Assembly (NCBI RefSeq): GCF_010389155.1
Contig: NC_057761.1
Span: forward strand, 14,696,501 to 14,760,500
Reading direction: 5' to 3'
Origin: Erigeron canadensis
Taxonomy: Eukaryota; Streptophyta; Magnoliopsida; Asterales; Asteraceae
DNA length: 64,000 nt
The notes below the pieces were generated by a model. The model made no database searches and had not been told where the DNA came from. It saw nothing but the letters and a program-made list of their open reading frames with translations. Made by a program: the position numbers and the translations under genes. Below, in pieces: positions 34,723 to 46,928 of the stretch (position 1 is its first letter; the number at the start of each line of letters is the position of its first letter).

Positions 34723-36897
34723 ATAAGGAGTGTGAGGAAGTCCCTAGTATAGTTAGACCGTTACTTGCTGAATTTGCTGATGTATTTCCAGAGGAATTAC
34801 CTGTTGGTTTGCCACCTATTAGAGGGGTTGAGCATCAGATTGACTTGATCCCAGGGTCAATTCTTCCTAATAAAGCTGCTTATAGATGCTCCCCTAATGA
34901 GGCTAATGAGTTACAAAAACAAGTAGATGAGTTGATTGCTAAAGGTTATGTTCAAGCTAGCATGAGTCCTTGTTCTGTTCCAGCTTTATTGGTGCCAAAG
35001 AAAGATGGTTCTATGCATATGTGTGTTGATAGCAGAGCCATCAATAACATCACTATCAAGTATAGATATCCCATTCCTAGATTAGATGATATGCTTGATG
35101 AGTTGCGTGGGTCTAGTGTATTTTCAAAGATAAATTTGACAAGTGGCTACCATTAGATCAGAATGAAGGAAGGAGATGAGTGGAAAACAGCCTTTAAGAT
35201 TAAAGGTGGGCTGTTTGAATGACTTGTCATGCCATTTGGACTATCTAATGCACCCAGCACTTTCATGAGATTAATGAATGAAGTGTTCAGGCCTCTTATT
35301 GGTAAGTTTGTGGTTGTGTACTTTGATGATATCCTGGTTTATTCTCAGTATGAGATGGAACACCTAGAGCATTTGAAAGTTGTGTTTGAGCTGTTAAGAA
35401 GACACCAACTCTATGGAAAGTTAGAGAAATGTAATTTTATGGTTATTAGTGTTGTATTTTTGGGCTATGTGGTTTCTAAAGAGGGCATTTCTATGGATCC
35501 ATCCAAGGTTGAAGCAATCAGATCCTAGCCCATTCCTTCTTCTATTACTGAAGTCAGAAGTTTTAATGGCTTAGCCTCATTTATAGAAGGTTCATTAGAG
35601 ATTTCTCTACATTTGTAGCTCCTATAACTGACTGTCTAAAGAATGGGGTGTTCAGTTGGCCTAAGTCAGCTCAGGCTACTTTCGAATCTTTAAAGGAGAA
35701 GCTGAGTTCAGCTCTTGTCCTTTCTTTGCCTAATTTTGATTCACTCTTTGAGCTTGAATGCGACGGTAGTGGTGTTGGCATTGGAGTTGTGTTGATACAC
35801 GATTGAAAACCAGTTGCCTACTTTAGTGAGAAGCTGAATGGATCCAAGTTGAATTATAGTACTTATGATAAGGAGTTCTATGCCATTATTCGAGCTGTTG
35901 ATCATTTTGGTCTCACTACTTAAAACCAAAATAGTTTGTTTTATATTCTGATCATGAAGCTCTGAAGTACATTAATGGGTAGCACAAGCTGAATCAAAGA
36001 CATGTTAAATGGGTTGAGTTTCTGCAAGCGTATTCTTTTGCCTCCAAGCATAAGACTGGTTCTTCTAATGTTGTTGCTGATGCTCTTTCAAAAAGACATT
36101 TTATGCTATCTATTTTGGAGTCCAGGGTTCTTGGATTTTCATTTATTAAGGAATTGTATGAAACTGATCCAGATTTTGGCTATATTATTTGTTCATCTCC
36201 AAATGAAGCTAAAGGGCCTTATGTTAATCAAGATGGATTTCTGTTCAAGAATGGTAAGCTGTGTATTCTAAAAGGCTCTATCAGAGATTTGTTGATTAGA
36301 CAAGCACATGGAGGAGGTTTGGCTGGTCATTTTGGCATTACTAAAACTATGGAAATTCTGGGTGAACATTTTCATTGGCCTTCTATGGTAAAAGACATGT
36401 AAGATATATAGTCAAGAGATGCTCTACTTGTCAGCAAGCTAAGTCTACTTTTCACAAGGGTTTGTATACCCCTCTTCCAGTTCCTAATCAGCCTTGGGAA
36501 GATCTGATTATGGATTTTATTGTTGCTCTACCTAGGACTCAGTGTGGCAAAGATTCTATAATGGTGGTAGTTGATAGATTCTCAAAGATGGCTCATTTCA
36601 TTCCTTGCCACACTACTAATGATGCCACCAAAGTAGCAGCTTTATTCTTTCAAGAGATTGTTGGACTTCATGGAATTCCAAAAACTATTATCTCAGATCG
36701 AGATGTAAAGTTTTTGAGTTATTTTTGGAAGACATTGTGGAAGCTGATGGGTACTAAGCTGTTATTTAGCACTTCTCATCATCTCCAAACTGATGATCAG
36801 ACTGAAGTAACAAACAGATACATTGGGATGCTGCTGAGAACACTAGTGAAGAAGACTTTGAAGGATTGGGATCTGAAGCTTCCTCAAGCTGAGTTTG
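34723..36897 (+). pseudogene. pol: gypsy I reverse transcriptase, RNase H and integrase, second copy
   Basis: Copy of 13163-15334 with the same four substitution stops. Here the integrase is open from 36375 to the insertion point: [18 protein letters not shown] with the first Asp, [12 protein letters not shown] with the second Asp, TDDQTEVTNRY with Glu, and DWDLKLPQAEF. The first copy is frameshifted twice in this stretch. RT (YFDDILVYS) and RNase H are as in the first copy. Solo LTR B interrupts the frame at GTTTG. Confidence 0.9.
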
Positions 36898-38702
36898 TGA
36901 TGTGTGAAAATCTAGTTAAATTAAAATCCTTAAAAATACTCCGAATCGAATACCACACACAATCGGGCAGTGGACCCGTTCGTATGCAATATAGATTAAA
37001 GCAAGTAAAGGTTCGTTCCACGGAGACTACAAAGAGCTAGCGAGTTTTAAGTAGTTAAAAAGAGTTTGGTTTTTTAAAGACACCACGTCATCTTGGTTTT
37101 TATATTAAAACGTTAGTTGATTGAAAGAGTTAGAAATTCCAAAGAATTTATCGAAAAGAGAATTGTTTTATATAAAATAGGATTAAACGATCATCCACTT
37201 CGACTCCATGACACACATTATTTAGGTTGCACTTAAATGAAGAACCAATTCGAATATGTTGATTAATAACCGAAAACTAAACAAAGACTCACCCCGTACC
37301 CGTCAAGTTCGTTACTTTATTCAATTCCCTTAATTAACTAGTTCCATTACTAAGACCGGTACCCCACGACGCCTTTCATAACTTTCCTAATCAACTAATT
37401 GTTTTGGTTATTTAGATAACAATTGTGTCTATTGATTGTACCCAACCATTAACCCGTTAATTCTTATTAACTATTAATTACTTTCTACTGTACCCGTCAT
37501 AGAAACAATCGCTTCTAACCAAGCAATCAAAATAACTTTTACACAACCTCAGTTACCACTAAGATCATGCAAAAACTATCTGCAATTAAAAGGTAAATAA
37601 CAAAGAATTAATAAGCTAAGATTACGACACAACGTTAAATCAAATCAACTTGAATTCAAAAGATTATGCAACCATTATTCAATTGTATCACTTCATCTTA
37701 GTAGATGATGAAGTATTTAGCTAGACATGACAAGACAAATAAAACTAACAATCATCATATAAATAAAATCCATAATAATAATTATATGGTAATATAGTCT
37801 TGTAATTAAACAACTATTAATAATAAAAGAGAAGAGAATCGAACGAGTGATGGATGCTGCGGCTATATTCGGAGACTGCTTCACAAAAAGTTAAAGGCAG
37901 AAAGCTTTTTTTTGTTTGTCTTTTGCGGTTCCTTCCAATTCGACAGACACCAAAAAAACAAAATTCACGTAAAAAAAAAACCCAAGCACCTTCGAATTAA
38001 TTGCTCTTGCCTTGGCGGCTGACTTGCTGCGCCTAATACCCCCACCTCCCGACTACTTCTTCCAAATCCCCAAAAAAATAACTCTAAAACTCTAAGCACC
38101 TTATTCGATTCCTCTCCCATCAGTTAATATTAATATAACTATATATATAGTTGTTTCTTAATTCCCCTGTCTGCCGACCTACATAAGCCACAAAAGGCCG
38201 CAGCCCATTTCTCTTCTTCTGGGCTGAGCCCACCTACTTCTCCTTTTTGGCTGGGCTGCCTCTCACGTACAAACACCACAGGCCCAAGTGGCTGCTCCAC
38301 TTTAGGCTGCTGCTAATGTGCCAAATGGACTAAAGCCCATTCTTGCTTCTTCCTTTTGCGGCTGGCAGAGGCAACGAGAAAATAAACCACCACTTTGCAA
38401 TTTCTAATCCCACAATTAATCATTGACTTTGTTGACCGCATACCACGTCTCGCCGTCTTGTGTCTTGTACACTCCATTTAACCGAGTCATCTTAATGCCT
38501 TCTTCGTCTTTTTAGCTCCAATATTTATTTTCATAAATGGTCTTTATTCGACACATTTTTATCATCTTTCATCTTATAAACCTACAATCAAATAATTCAC
38601 ATATTAAGTATAAAAATCTATAAAAATGACAATAATTCAAACATAAAATAAATAAAAGAAATGATATCGCATAAAATAAATATATATAAATAGGCGATAT
38701 CA
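36898..38702. mobile_element. Solo LTR B, complete, inserted in gypsy I integrase
   Basis: 1805 bp from TGATGTGTGAAA to GGCGATATCA, with TG...CA ends. GTTTG is duplicated at 36893-36897 and 38703-38707. After it the integrase reading continues as FAFNRAPNYSTGKSPFE, so the insertion point is exact. It has no coding frame and no internal primer site or polypurine tract, so a solo LTR is the best reading. A short non-autonomous LTR element is the alternative. The first 150 bases (for example CGTTCCACGGAGAC) look like a common plant repeat whose family I cannot name. Confidence 0.8.
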
Positions 38703-39194
38703 GTTTGCTTTCAATCGAGCTCCTAATTATTCCACTGGAAAATCTCCTTTTGAAATATGTTATGGTGTGAATCTACTAACACCCATAGACATGATTCCTT
38801 TTTCCATTGAGCCAAAAGTTTATGTTGAAGCTGAAAGCAGGACTAAGGAGATAAAGAAACTCCATGAACAAGTCAAAGCTAGAATTGAGAGGGTGAATGC
38901 TGATTACAAGGCCACGGCAAACAAGAATAGAAGACAGCCTATTTTTGCACCAGGAAATCTGGTTTGGATCCACCTCAGAAAGGAAAGATTCCCTTCAAAG
39001 AGAAAAAGTAAGCGGATGCATAGAGCTGAAGGTCCTTTAAAGGTGTTGGAAAGATGTTGAGAAAGTGCCTACAAAGTGGAGTTGCCCGGAGATACCTCAG
39101 TCTCAAGTACATTTAATGTTGGTGATTTGATGCCCTACCTGGAGGATGATTATCTCGAGGCCTTGAGGACAAGTCCAAATTTAGAGGGGGAGGA
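38703..39194 (+). pseudogene. pol: gypsy I integrase C-terminus
   Basis: It continues after solo LTR B: FAFNRAPNYSTGKSPFE, CYGVNLLTPIDM, a Lys-rich helix (TKEIKKLHEQVKARIERV), then FAPGNLVWIHLRKERFP, the integrase C-terminal GPF/Y-like zone. A TGA at 39058 interrupts it. The tail is FNVGDLMPYLEDD and LEALRTSP, typical of plant gypsy elements that lack a full chromodomain. A polypurine tract (AGAGGGGGAGGA, 39183-39194) follows and primes plus-strand synthesis. Confidence 0.85.
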
Positions 39195-40275
39195 TGATAC
39201 AAAAATGCCCCTGAGTTGCCCTGAACTCAGTTCAGACAGAGTCAGCTTGAACTCAGCTCAGGCCATGATGATGATTCCCTTGATGACACACTTTGGGAAG
39301 ATGATTGGTGATCATATCTGCCCCCTAGGATTTACTTTAAAAGGGAATACTGAAATGTTGGGGAAGTTTGAAGATCAGCTCGCAAATTCGTCAAATCTGG
39401 GTCAGCTTGGAAGAAGAGTCAGCTTGGGACGACCAGTCTAGGTTAGCTTGGGCAGAGTCAATTTGGAACTGAATTAGCCTGGGATTTTCAAACACTTATC
39501 TATTTTGATGCTTTCAATAACTAAGTCAAGTCATGTGATTAGCACGTGTGTGTGGCTGTCCTAGATGAATCTGAATAAGGATAAGAATTCAGTTGTGTAA
39601 CTTTGTCTTGTTTTGGTGACACCTGATCGTGGGAGAAGAAAAATACAAGTGGGGACCAGAGAGAGAACCTTCCACTACCCTACAGCTATAGATTGTGTTC
39701 TCTATTCCTATTGGTTGATTTATAACAACCTTGTATTAGTTGTCTAGGATAGAATATTCCTTGTCTCTTGTATTTCCTCTATAAATAGAGGCTGCCTTTT
39801 ATTGTAAAAATCAGAGTGTGTTTATGAAAGTTTAATAGAGCTGAATTCTATTCATTTTAAAAATCTTCTTTACCTTTATGGATCTTTGATCTTAGTGGTT
39901 TGAGGTGGTCCTTTTATCAGAAATCTTGGTGGCTTTGCCTTTATAGATTATTGTGGTGAGATCTTAAAAATCTTCATTACTTTTATCTGTATTTGTGGTG
40001 GTTCAGCCTTTATCAAATATAGTGGTGGTTTTGGAGTGTTTCTGGTATTTGATTCTAGTGGTGTTTAGTCCTTTACGAGTCAAGTATTAGATTGTTATCT
40101 ATCCTTGTTTATTTGTTCTTGTTTTTCATTGTTGCTGTATTATTTGTTCTTATAGTCAGCTTGGGTGTGTTTGTCATAAAATCCAGGAAATTCCTGCAAA
40201 AGTAGTTTATATTCCGATGTGCTTGTGTTTTGTGAGTTGACTCAGTTTGACTCTGAGTATTTCAACTTAATTTCA
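39195..40275 (+). repeat. 3' LTR of gypsy I
   Basis: 1081 bp from TGATACAAAA, directly after the polypurine tract, to TTTCA. Its end matches bases 1-86. A TATA box CTATAAATAG is at 39779-39788. The next five bases, TGTTA, would be the target duplication. The other side is outside the window. Confidence 0.85.
39779..39788 (+). promoter_or_regulatory. TATA box, gypsy I LTR
   Basis: CTATAAATAG within CCTCTATAAATAGAGGC. The same 10-mer occurs in LTRs D, E and F. Confidence 0.6.
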
Positions 40276-40280
40276 TGTTA

Positions 40281-42376
40281 GAAAGATATTTGAATGATTT
40301 GCAAAGTGTCTAGTTGGCTCTCAAAGAGTCAATTTTGAAAAATGAGGCATTAGAACCTGAGAATCAAAAGTTAAATATTGATTTTGAAAAGGAACAAAAG
40401 GTAATCAAATCATGGATTAGGTCATCTGGTTTAACTTATGATGCTTTTACTAAAACCATTAATGAACAACAAACTGCATATAAAATTGGAGATGTGCACA
40501 TGGCAGACATCATTCCTTATGACCAGCCTACGATGTTAAAACTGAACCTGTTGAGACCAACCCTGTTGAGGTCAAAACTAGAGCTGAACAGGCTAAAGCT
40601 CCAGTAAAAAAGGTTGCTAGTGATAAACCTTTGCCTCAAAAGTCTAAGAAGCCCAAGACTCTAAAGACTAAGATCCTTGTTGAACCTAAGTCCAAGGTTC
40701 AGCTGCCTACTGAAGACATCTTGTTAAAACTGGAGATTCAATTTCAACAGTTGTCAAGGCAAGTTCAAAGTTGTACAGCTAGAATAAAAAATCTGGAAGG
40801 AGCTTCATCTTCTCTAGTTGTTCAACAAAATGCACCCCCTCTAAACAAAAAAAAAACAAAAATGCTCAATTTGGAGCTAAAGTGAGAATAAAACAAAAGA
40901 CTTCAGATTCAACCTCCAGTCCAATCCCACAACAACCAACTGTGACTTCTCAATGAGAGTCCAGTGAACCCGTCAAGAGACGGCTTCACAAAAATAACTA
41001 ATGGTTTTTGTAGTGTGCAAGGCAATCGGAAGAAGAATATCTGGTTTTTGTACTGCCTATGAAGTTCTCATGAATCGCAAACCGAATATTGGATACATTC
41101 ATGTATTTGATTGTCCAGTTTACATCTTAAACGATTCTAGTCAGCTAGGGAATTTTGATGTAAAAGCTGATAAAGATGTATTTGTGGGTTTTTTAGATAT
41201 TCCGGAAAGGCCTTAGAGTTTATAATTACATATTCCAAAAGGTTCATGATTTAATTCATGTCACATTTGATCATTCCAATGATGCAATCAATAAAAGGCC
41301 AAACTTTGATATATCTCCGATTGTTCCAATCAGTTTTGGTGATTCTAACCCAGTCCATATGTCAGATGCTTCACCAGACAATGTTTCCAGTCACAATGAC
41401 ATGGAACCAGCTTCACTGAAGAACCCCTCAAGTGAAACTTCTCCAGTTCTTCAAGAAATGCCTTCAACTGAAGAATTTAATGATGCAATTCATGATCTCA
41501 ACGACTCTGATGAGGAAGTTGAAGTAGTTTTTGAAGAGTCACTGGAGGATCCTCCAGTTGACCTTACACTGGGGTCTGGTACTGATCTTGTTGTTTATTG
41601 TCCTAGTCAATACACTAAATGGACAAAAGCACATCTAATTGAACAGATTATTGGAGATCCAAGTAGTGGGGTTCAGACTAGAAGAGCTACAAGTGAGCAA
41701 TGCTTGAACGTCACGTTCTTATCACTGATTAAACCAAAAAAGATTGATGAGGCTATAGCAGATCCAAGCTGGGTGGAAAGGAGAGCTTATGCAGTTTGAA
41801 AGGAACAATGTATGGGAACTTGTTACTTATCCATCAGGGTTGAAAAAAAGAACCAATTGGTATAAGATGGGTTTACCGAAATAAGATGGATGAAGATGGC
41901 AACGTTGTAAGAAACAAAGCCAGATTGGTTGCCAAGGTTTATTGTCAAGCAGAGGGCATTGACTTTGATGAGACTTTTGCTCCAGTTGCTAGACTTGCAG
42001 CCATCAAAATTTTCTTGGCTTATGCAGCCATCTCCAATTCAAAGTCTACCAGATGGACGTCAAAAGTGCGTTCCTAAATGGAACATCCTTGTTCAAACAA
42101 ACTCCAAGAGCGTCAAAATTTTCTTGGTAAGAAGTGTATGTTAAACAAACTCCAGCCTTCAACGATGAGAAGCATCCTCACTGGGTATATAGACTGAACA
42201 AAGCTTTGCATGGTTTTAGACAAGCCCCAAGAGCTTGGTATGACACTTTAACTAAGCATCTTCTCAAAAATGGCTTTCAAAGGGGTGTAATAGATAATAC
42301 CTTGTTCATCTTGAAAGAAAAAGGTAATATCTTGTTAGTACAAACTTATGTTGATGATATTATATTTGGGTCTACA
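40281..42376 (+). pseudogene. gag-pol: Copia B fragment, gag tail to reverse transcriptase, internally deleted
   Basis: It aligns with copia E from E position about 51838. The gag coiled-coil spacer is at 40286-40900 (SILKNEALEPENQKLNIDFE, LQFQQLSRQVQSCTARI-type). At about 41055 it jumps from the start of protease straight to TAYEVLMNRKPNIGY, losing about 1 kb with the protease active site, zinc domain and integrase core. It continues through the variable linker (41359-41799) and RT ([55 protein letters not shown]). Element C cuts it there. Gypsy I cuts it at the left. It contains many frameshifts. Confidence 0.85.
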
Positions 42377-42922
42377 TGTAAGTCCCCTTGAAGCGGATCT
42401 TTAATAGTTTGCTCCCATTATCCAGAGGTGCGGAATCCTTCTATATAACGTGGTGATTCACAACGAAGTCCCTAGATAATCTACTGCCTCGCAGATCTTC
42501 TTCGGACTAGTGGAACAACCTTTGACCTATTTACCTGCACAAATATGTTTGAAAATTCGACAAATGTTTGACCCTAATCTTTGTTAGGGTTCGATATATA
42601 TAGGAAACTCACGACATGGGCTTTAGCGAGTCGAGTTCGTATTTCAGACCCAGGATGACACCTTTACGAGGTCGTAATTGTGTCTTTCCTCGTATTTACC
42701 CTGCAAATACAAGGTCGTATTTCCTATATGTTGCCTCGTAAATGACACTGCAATTACGAGATCGTATTTCCTCCTTAGCAGATTTATTACACATTCAATA
42801 CTTAAACTTATTCTAGTATTCTATGCATAATACAAAGTCCATTAACGACAATCACATGACAGACATATTACAGTATAGGCCCAAACAATCTAGACTGCTA
42901 TTGACATAGACGTGCACTTACA
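42377..42922 (-). repeat. 3' LTR of copia element C
   Basis: 546 bp from TGTAAGTCCC to GCACTTACA. On the minus strand it is preceded by the polypurine run CCAAGGGGGAGTC (complement at 42923-42935). A minus-strand TATA-like TATATATA is at 42595-42602. Upstream of it in element sense are hairpins TTACGA/TCGTAA (42664-42677), AAATAC/GTATTT (42705-42722) and CTCGTAA/TTACGAG (42735-42760). Confidence 0.8.
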
Positions 42923-42935
42923 GACTCCCCCTTGG
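42923..42935 (-). promoter_or_regulatory. Polypurine tract of element C
   Basis: GACTCCCCCTTGG is CCAAGGGGGAGTC on the minus strand, immediately before the LTR. It is the plus-strand primer site and proves the minus orientation. Confidence 0.75.
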
Positions 42936-42988
42936 CAATAGCTTCTAGACGTTAAATTAAATGTCTTCGTGTTGTCTTTGTCATTAAT

Positions 42989-45245
42989 CTACTTCTTCTC
43001 CTTTTTCTTTATGCTCTTGCTCTGCTCCCCCTCAGTCTTAGCCTCATTCTCAAAATCGGAATCTGACTCTGACTCTGAAGGAGTATAAGTTAACTCTAAC
43101 CTTTTCTTCATTTGATCCCTCAGAGATCCTGGATCATAATAATCATCATAATCCATAATCTCTGCTCTAGCTCTCATATGAGCCTGTGGATCATAACCCA
43201 ATATCTCCTCTAATCTATGCACAATCACTGGGTACAAATCTGACTCTGTAGAAGTATTGGTAGTAGAATCGGTCTTGGTTGACTCAATATTCTGAGCATT
43301 AGCAATTTCATAATTAACAGCAACAGCTTCAGATTGCCCTACCAAACCCTTACTAAATCTATCAACGTCAACATCTTCTGTAAGGAGTTTGGTTTGAGGT
43401 GCCTCAGACTCAACTAACATATTCAACTCTGTGATAACCAGTTCTTGAGTTTGTGGACCTTCTGAGGTTGCTTTGCCAGCAACACCAGTCTATAGACTCT
43501 GTTCTGAAAGTAGAACCACCTCCTAGCTCTTGAGTAGCTCTGGCAGCATCTAGATCTTCATTATGATCATCATCATGCCTTGCCTTAGCCAGCTCATCAC
43601 CTCTGCAACCTAAATTGTCTCTCTCAGCTCTAACCTTGAGATAGATGTCGATGAGCTCATGCAATTTTTCTTCGGAGATCTTGACTCCCTTCTTTAATGC
43701 ATCTACCATCCGAACAACCTTCTCATCTAGAGCCAAATACTTTTTGTACATATTTGACACAACAACCTCTGCCTTGTTCAGCCTATCAGTAGGCTCTACA
43801 GTTTTGGCAACTTCATTCTTGAAGTTCTTAGACAATCTATGGATCAAGCTCCTCATCTCAGACAAGTCTCTGTCATTTTGCTCCTTTTGCTCAGACAGTT
43901 GTCTCTTCAAACCAACAATATCTTAAGTAGCTTCTTCCATTGTCTGTGGTTGTCTTGTCTCTTGTACAACAACCCTTGGAGCACTTTGAGAGACATTAGC
44001 AGCAGCAAAAGCTTCTTGTTCCCTGACAAGTGTTCTTCTTTTAGGCACTTGCTGCTCTGGCTCCCAATCTGCGTCATCATCATCTCTTGTTCTTCTTCTT
44101 CATCCTTGAGTGGCCTGTGTAGGTTTAGGAACCATCATTGATCCAACTCTGACGAATGCATGTGATTTGTAAGGATCATCATCACCATCACTGCTGGAAT
44201 CATCATCATTACCATGCTCAGAAGGCTCTCTGTCAGCTTCAACTTCAACAACAGCCTTTCCTCTACCTACATCATTACCACCTGATCCACTAGCATGACC
44301 AACTCCAAACCCACTAGCCTTAGCAGCACCTGACCCACTAGCTCTAGCTGCTTCTGAACGAACTGCAGCTTAAGCCACATAATCATCTATATCCCGGTCC
44401 AGGTCTACGTTCACTAGATCATCCTCATTGGGATTGTACATCTGCACTTGAGCAATATCACCCTCTGGATCAGCCATTTCCTCCAGAATATCATCAACAA
44501 TTTCAGGATTGGCACCAGGTTGGTTTATCACATCATCTGCAACCTGTACGACCACTTCAGGCTCATTCGGCACATCACCTTCAACGACAACATCATGCAA
44601 CTGCTTTGGAAGCTCAACAGCCCCAACAGCTTCATCATCTTCTGGCTGAGGCCCTTCTTACGTTGATATGACCTCATCAGCTGGTGCTACATAGTTGGCG
44701 TTGATGATCACACCGAATAATGCAACATCTTGTGCATTTGGATCATTCTGGTATCGAGAAACAAACTCATCATAGCCACGTCTGATGATTGTGCTCACAT
44801 GCTTCACTTCCCCTACAGCTTGCAGATTTGGAAACATCAAAAATCTCCTCTTTCCCGTAGCTGTGATCTATTTCCTCATCTCATCGAAGAAGAATTTAGA
44901 GAAACTATACGGCTTGTTAAAAACTAAGCCAACCATCTGTTCATGTGCTTCCTGGTTTAACGTATCAAAACCAGACTTCTTGTTACTCAAACTAACATTA
45001 AGCACATGAGTGAGATACCACCACCTGCCATAAAAACCCTTCTTAAATAAAGTTCTATTGGCCAGGTCTCCTGCAAAACCCCATCCGTCTGAAAGCACCT
45101 TGAATAACTTCGTGTCTGAATTTGGTGAAACCTGTCGCACCACCTTCTTGTTCAACTGTACCCAGACATAATACATCAACGAGATTAACAGCGGTGAACT
45201 ATATCTGCTGCCCGACAACAATGGTATGAAAAATATGAAGCATTG
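42989..45245 (-). pseudogene. Element C accessory ORF
   Basis: One protein spread over several frames (45221-44868, 44840-44658, 44600-44370, 43910-43410, 43426-42989). The N-terminal part has SRYSSPLLISLMYYVWVQLN, GRWWYLTHVLNVSLSNKKSG and VFNKPYSFSKFFFDEMRKQI. These match element D (LNKPYNFSCYFFNEIRRQI) and, more weakly, copia A. A Glu/Asp-rich middle and a coiled-coil part (LSEMRSLIHRLSKNFKNEV) follow. The end is highly charged (SKSIKKKEKK), next to the polypurine tract and LTR, so it is the last ORF of the element. I see no signal peptide or transmembrane segment. The function is unknown. The N-terminus is lost at the junction near 45245. Confidence 0.65.
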
Positions 45246-46533
45246 ACAGCCAGTGCAGACCCAGAGTATAAAAGAGAAGAATCAGCTTGTGTACTTTTTC
45301 TTCGAGATCTTTTGTACACAAGCCCAACATTTTGTAACTGTGGAAGACTCGACTCTTTATGGACTTTGGTTGAGTTCAGGGGTGTCCTTTTAGTGATTTC
45401 ACCACTCTGTTTGGAGAGTGATGAAGGTAGTAAACATGGACTCGGTCTGACCTTGGGTTAAGTAGAGGTCTATCTTTCAGTGCATACATCCTTTTGGGAG
45501 GATGCAGTAGTAACAGTTTTCCCTTTTATTTTATCTGCACCCTTTTTAGATGATGTAGATGGGCGAATCGGCTTAGCAGCAGGTGAAGCTGAGTTAGCTT
45601 GGGAACGTTCCTTTACAGAGTCAGCGTCAAGGGGTAGTCTCCTTTTAAGAGAAGAGACTTCAGCAGCTTTTACAGCATGCTCCCCCTCAATTGATGCTCT
45701 TTTTCTCTCCTGAGATCTTTTCTTTTTAGGGATTTAGGAGTTTGGCTTATTTTTCAAAATTGGTGATTTTTGTGAGGGATCGAATAGGAAGGGATTTTGT
45801 GGGTCCACTTCCTTACCCTCAAAGAAAGAAGAACGGTGAAATAAAGAATGAGTTTCAGGGATATTAGAAGTAGTACCTTGTTCACCACCCTGAATGGCTT
45901 AGACTAACTCAGCTTGAGGCTGATCAGCATGCGTCGAAGGGTGGTCAGCTTCATCTCCTTCTTGAGAATTAGATTGATCATCAAGATTCTCCATTTACCT
46001 GTTCACACAAAAATCAAGATAATCCTGCATAGCAGGGGTTAGAGTCTGGTGAACCTCAATGGATCCAAAAATATTTGAGGCCAGGGATGAGATTTTTATA
46101 AAATCCCCTATTGCCCTTTGGTAATCTCCTTTTAAAAATTTTTCAATAATGTAGCTTAAGACTCTCCCATAACAAATATGCTTAGATTTTGCAGAAATCT
46201 TGGCTACAAGATCATCAAAAATCAATTTACCAAAATTAATCAATCTATTGTGGACCATGCAATAAAAGATTTGAATTTCAAGTTTGTTTGGTGTATCATA
46301 ACCACTAGCTTAAGTTTGCAATGATCTCACAATGGTTGAGATCAAATATTTGTAAATACCAGAAAAATATGAAATTTTAACAGAACCACCAACCCTCCTT
46401 GAATAAACGATTTCTTTTAAAACAGTTTTAGCTTCATCCACGGATGGGACAGACTCATAAGTAAGATCAGACTTCTACTTTAAATCAAAAATGTTTTTAA
46501 AACTATCAAGAGTAAATACAAGTCGACGAGATG
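45246..46533 (-). pseudogene. Second, divergent accessory ORF (element D-prime)
   Basis: A minus-strand frame is readable from about 46530 down to 45250 with stops. Landmarks are VPSVDEAKTVLKEIVYSRR, MVHNRLINFGKLIFDDLVAK, GRVLSYIIEKFLKGDY, SSLASNIFGSIEVHQTL and a Lys/Ser-rich tail with KRSRRK. The order parallels the accessory ORFs of C and D (Asn-x-x-x-Asn-Phe, then Phe-Asp/Asn-Asp/Glu), but identity is low. Element D cuts the N-terminal end at 46534. The other end meets element C at an unclear junction near 45245. No LTR of its own is seen. The protein is not identified. Confidence 0.55.
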
Positions 46534-46907
46534 TGTAAGTCCCTCAGGTCTTGTACTCTTATTTATCCAGAGATCGACTTAAGGATATGTCAAGGTGCAG
46601 AAATTCCTTGAGATAACCCACGGTTTATATATCTACCTTTAGATGATATATATATATATCACTATATATATATATATCTTTTACGTGATGATAAACACTC
46701 CAGGAACGGCTCTCTGGACGCACCTTACCAAACACGTGGTAATCTGCAGTCTACGAGTCGTTTGGGGGGCCGGGTGTGTGTTTGCGGTTCGTGCACGAGA
46801 CGAGTATCACCCACAAGAAAAGATTATGCGTGTTCTTAAGTTTCTCTATCTAGGATTTGATCGCTTCTCTCTCTACACTCTTGTTGGAACACGCATACAC
46901 AAACCCT

Positions 46908-46917
46908 CTATTTATAG
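46908..46917 (-). promoter_or_regulatory. TATA box of LTR D
   Basis: CTATTTATAG is CTATAAATAG on the minus strand. Confidence 0.65.
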
Positions 46918-46928
46918 GCAAAGGCTAG

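Larger units (their letters stand above)
26833..38560. repeat. Near-identical second copy of 5221-16985
   Basis: The alignment is continuous in the same orientation. The offset is 21612 at the start, 21583 at position 6142, 21560 at 13162 and 21575 at 16980. The copies therefore differ mostly by single-base losses, concentrated at the left of this copy and at the right of the first copy. Old mutations (stops, the Cys-to-Ser change in the zinc knuckle, the RT frameshift) are shared. It is most likely one locus assembled twice. Confidence 0.95.

Noticed and set aside
26833..38560. A real tandem duplication carrying a second copia A
   Set aside because: The 100-N gap at its start and the mirror-image homopolymer losses fit a false duplication better.
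45243..45713. Plus-strand frames of 72 and 77 aa
   Set aside because: They are shadows of the minus-strand accessory ORF D-prime.
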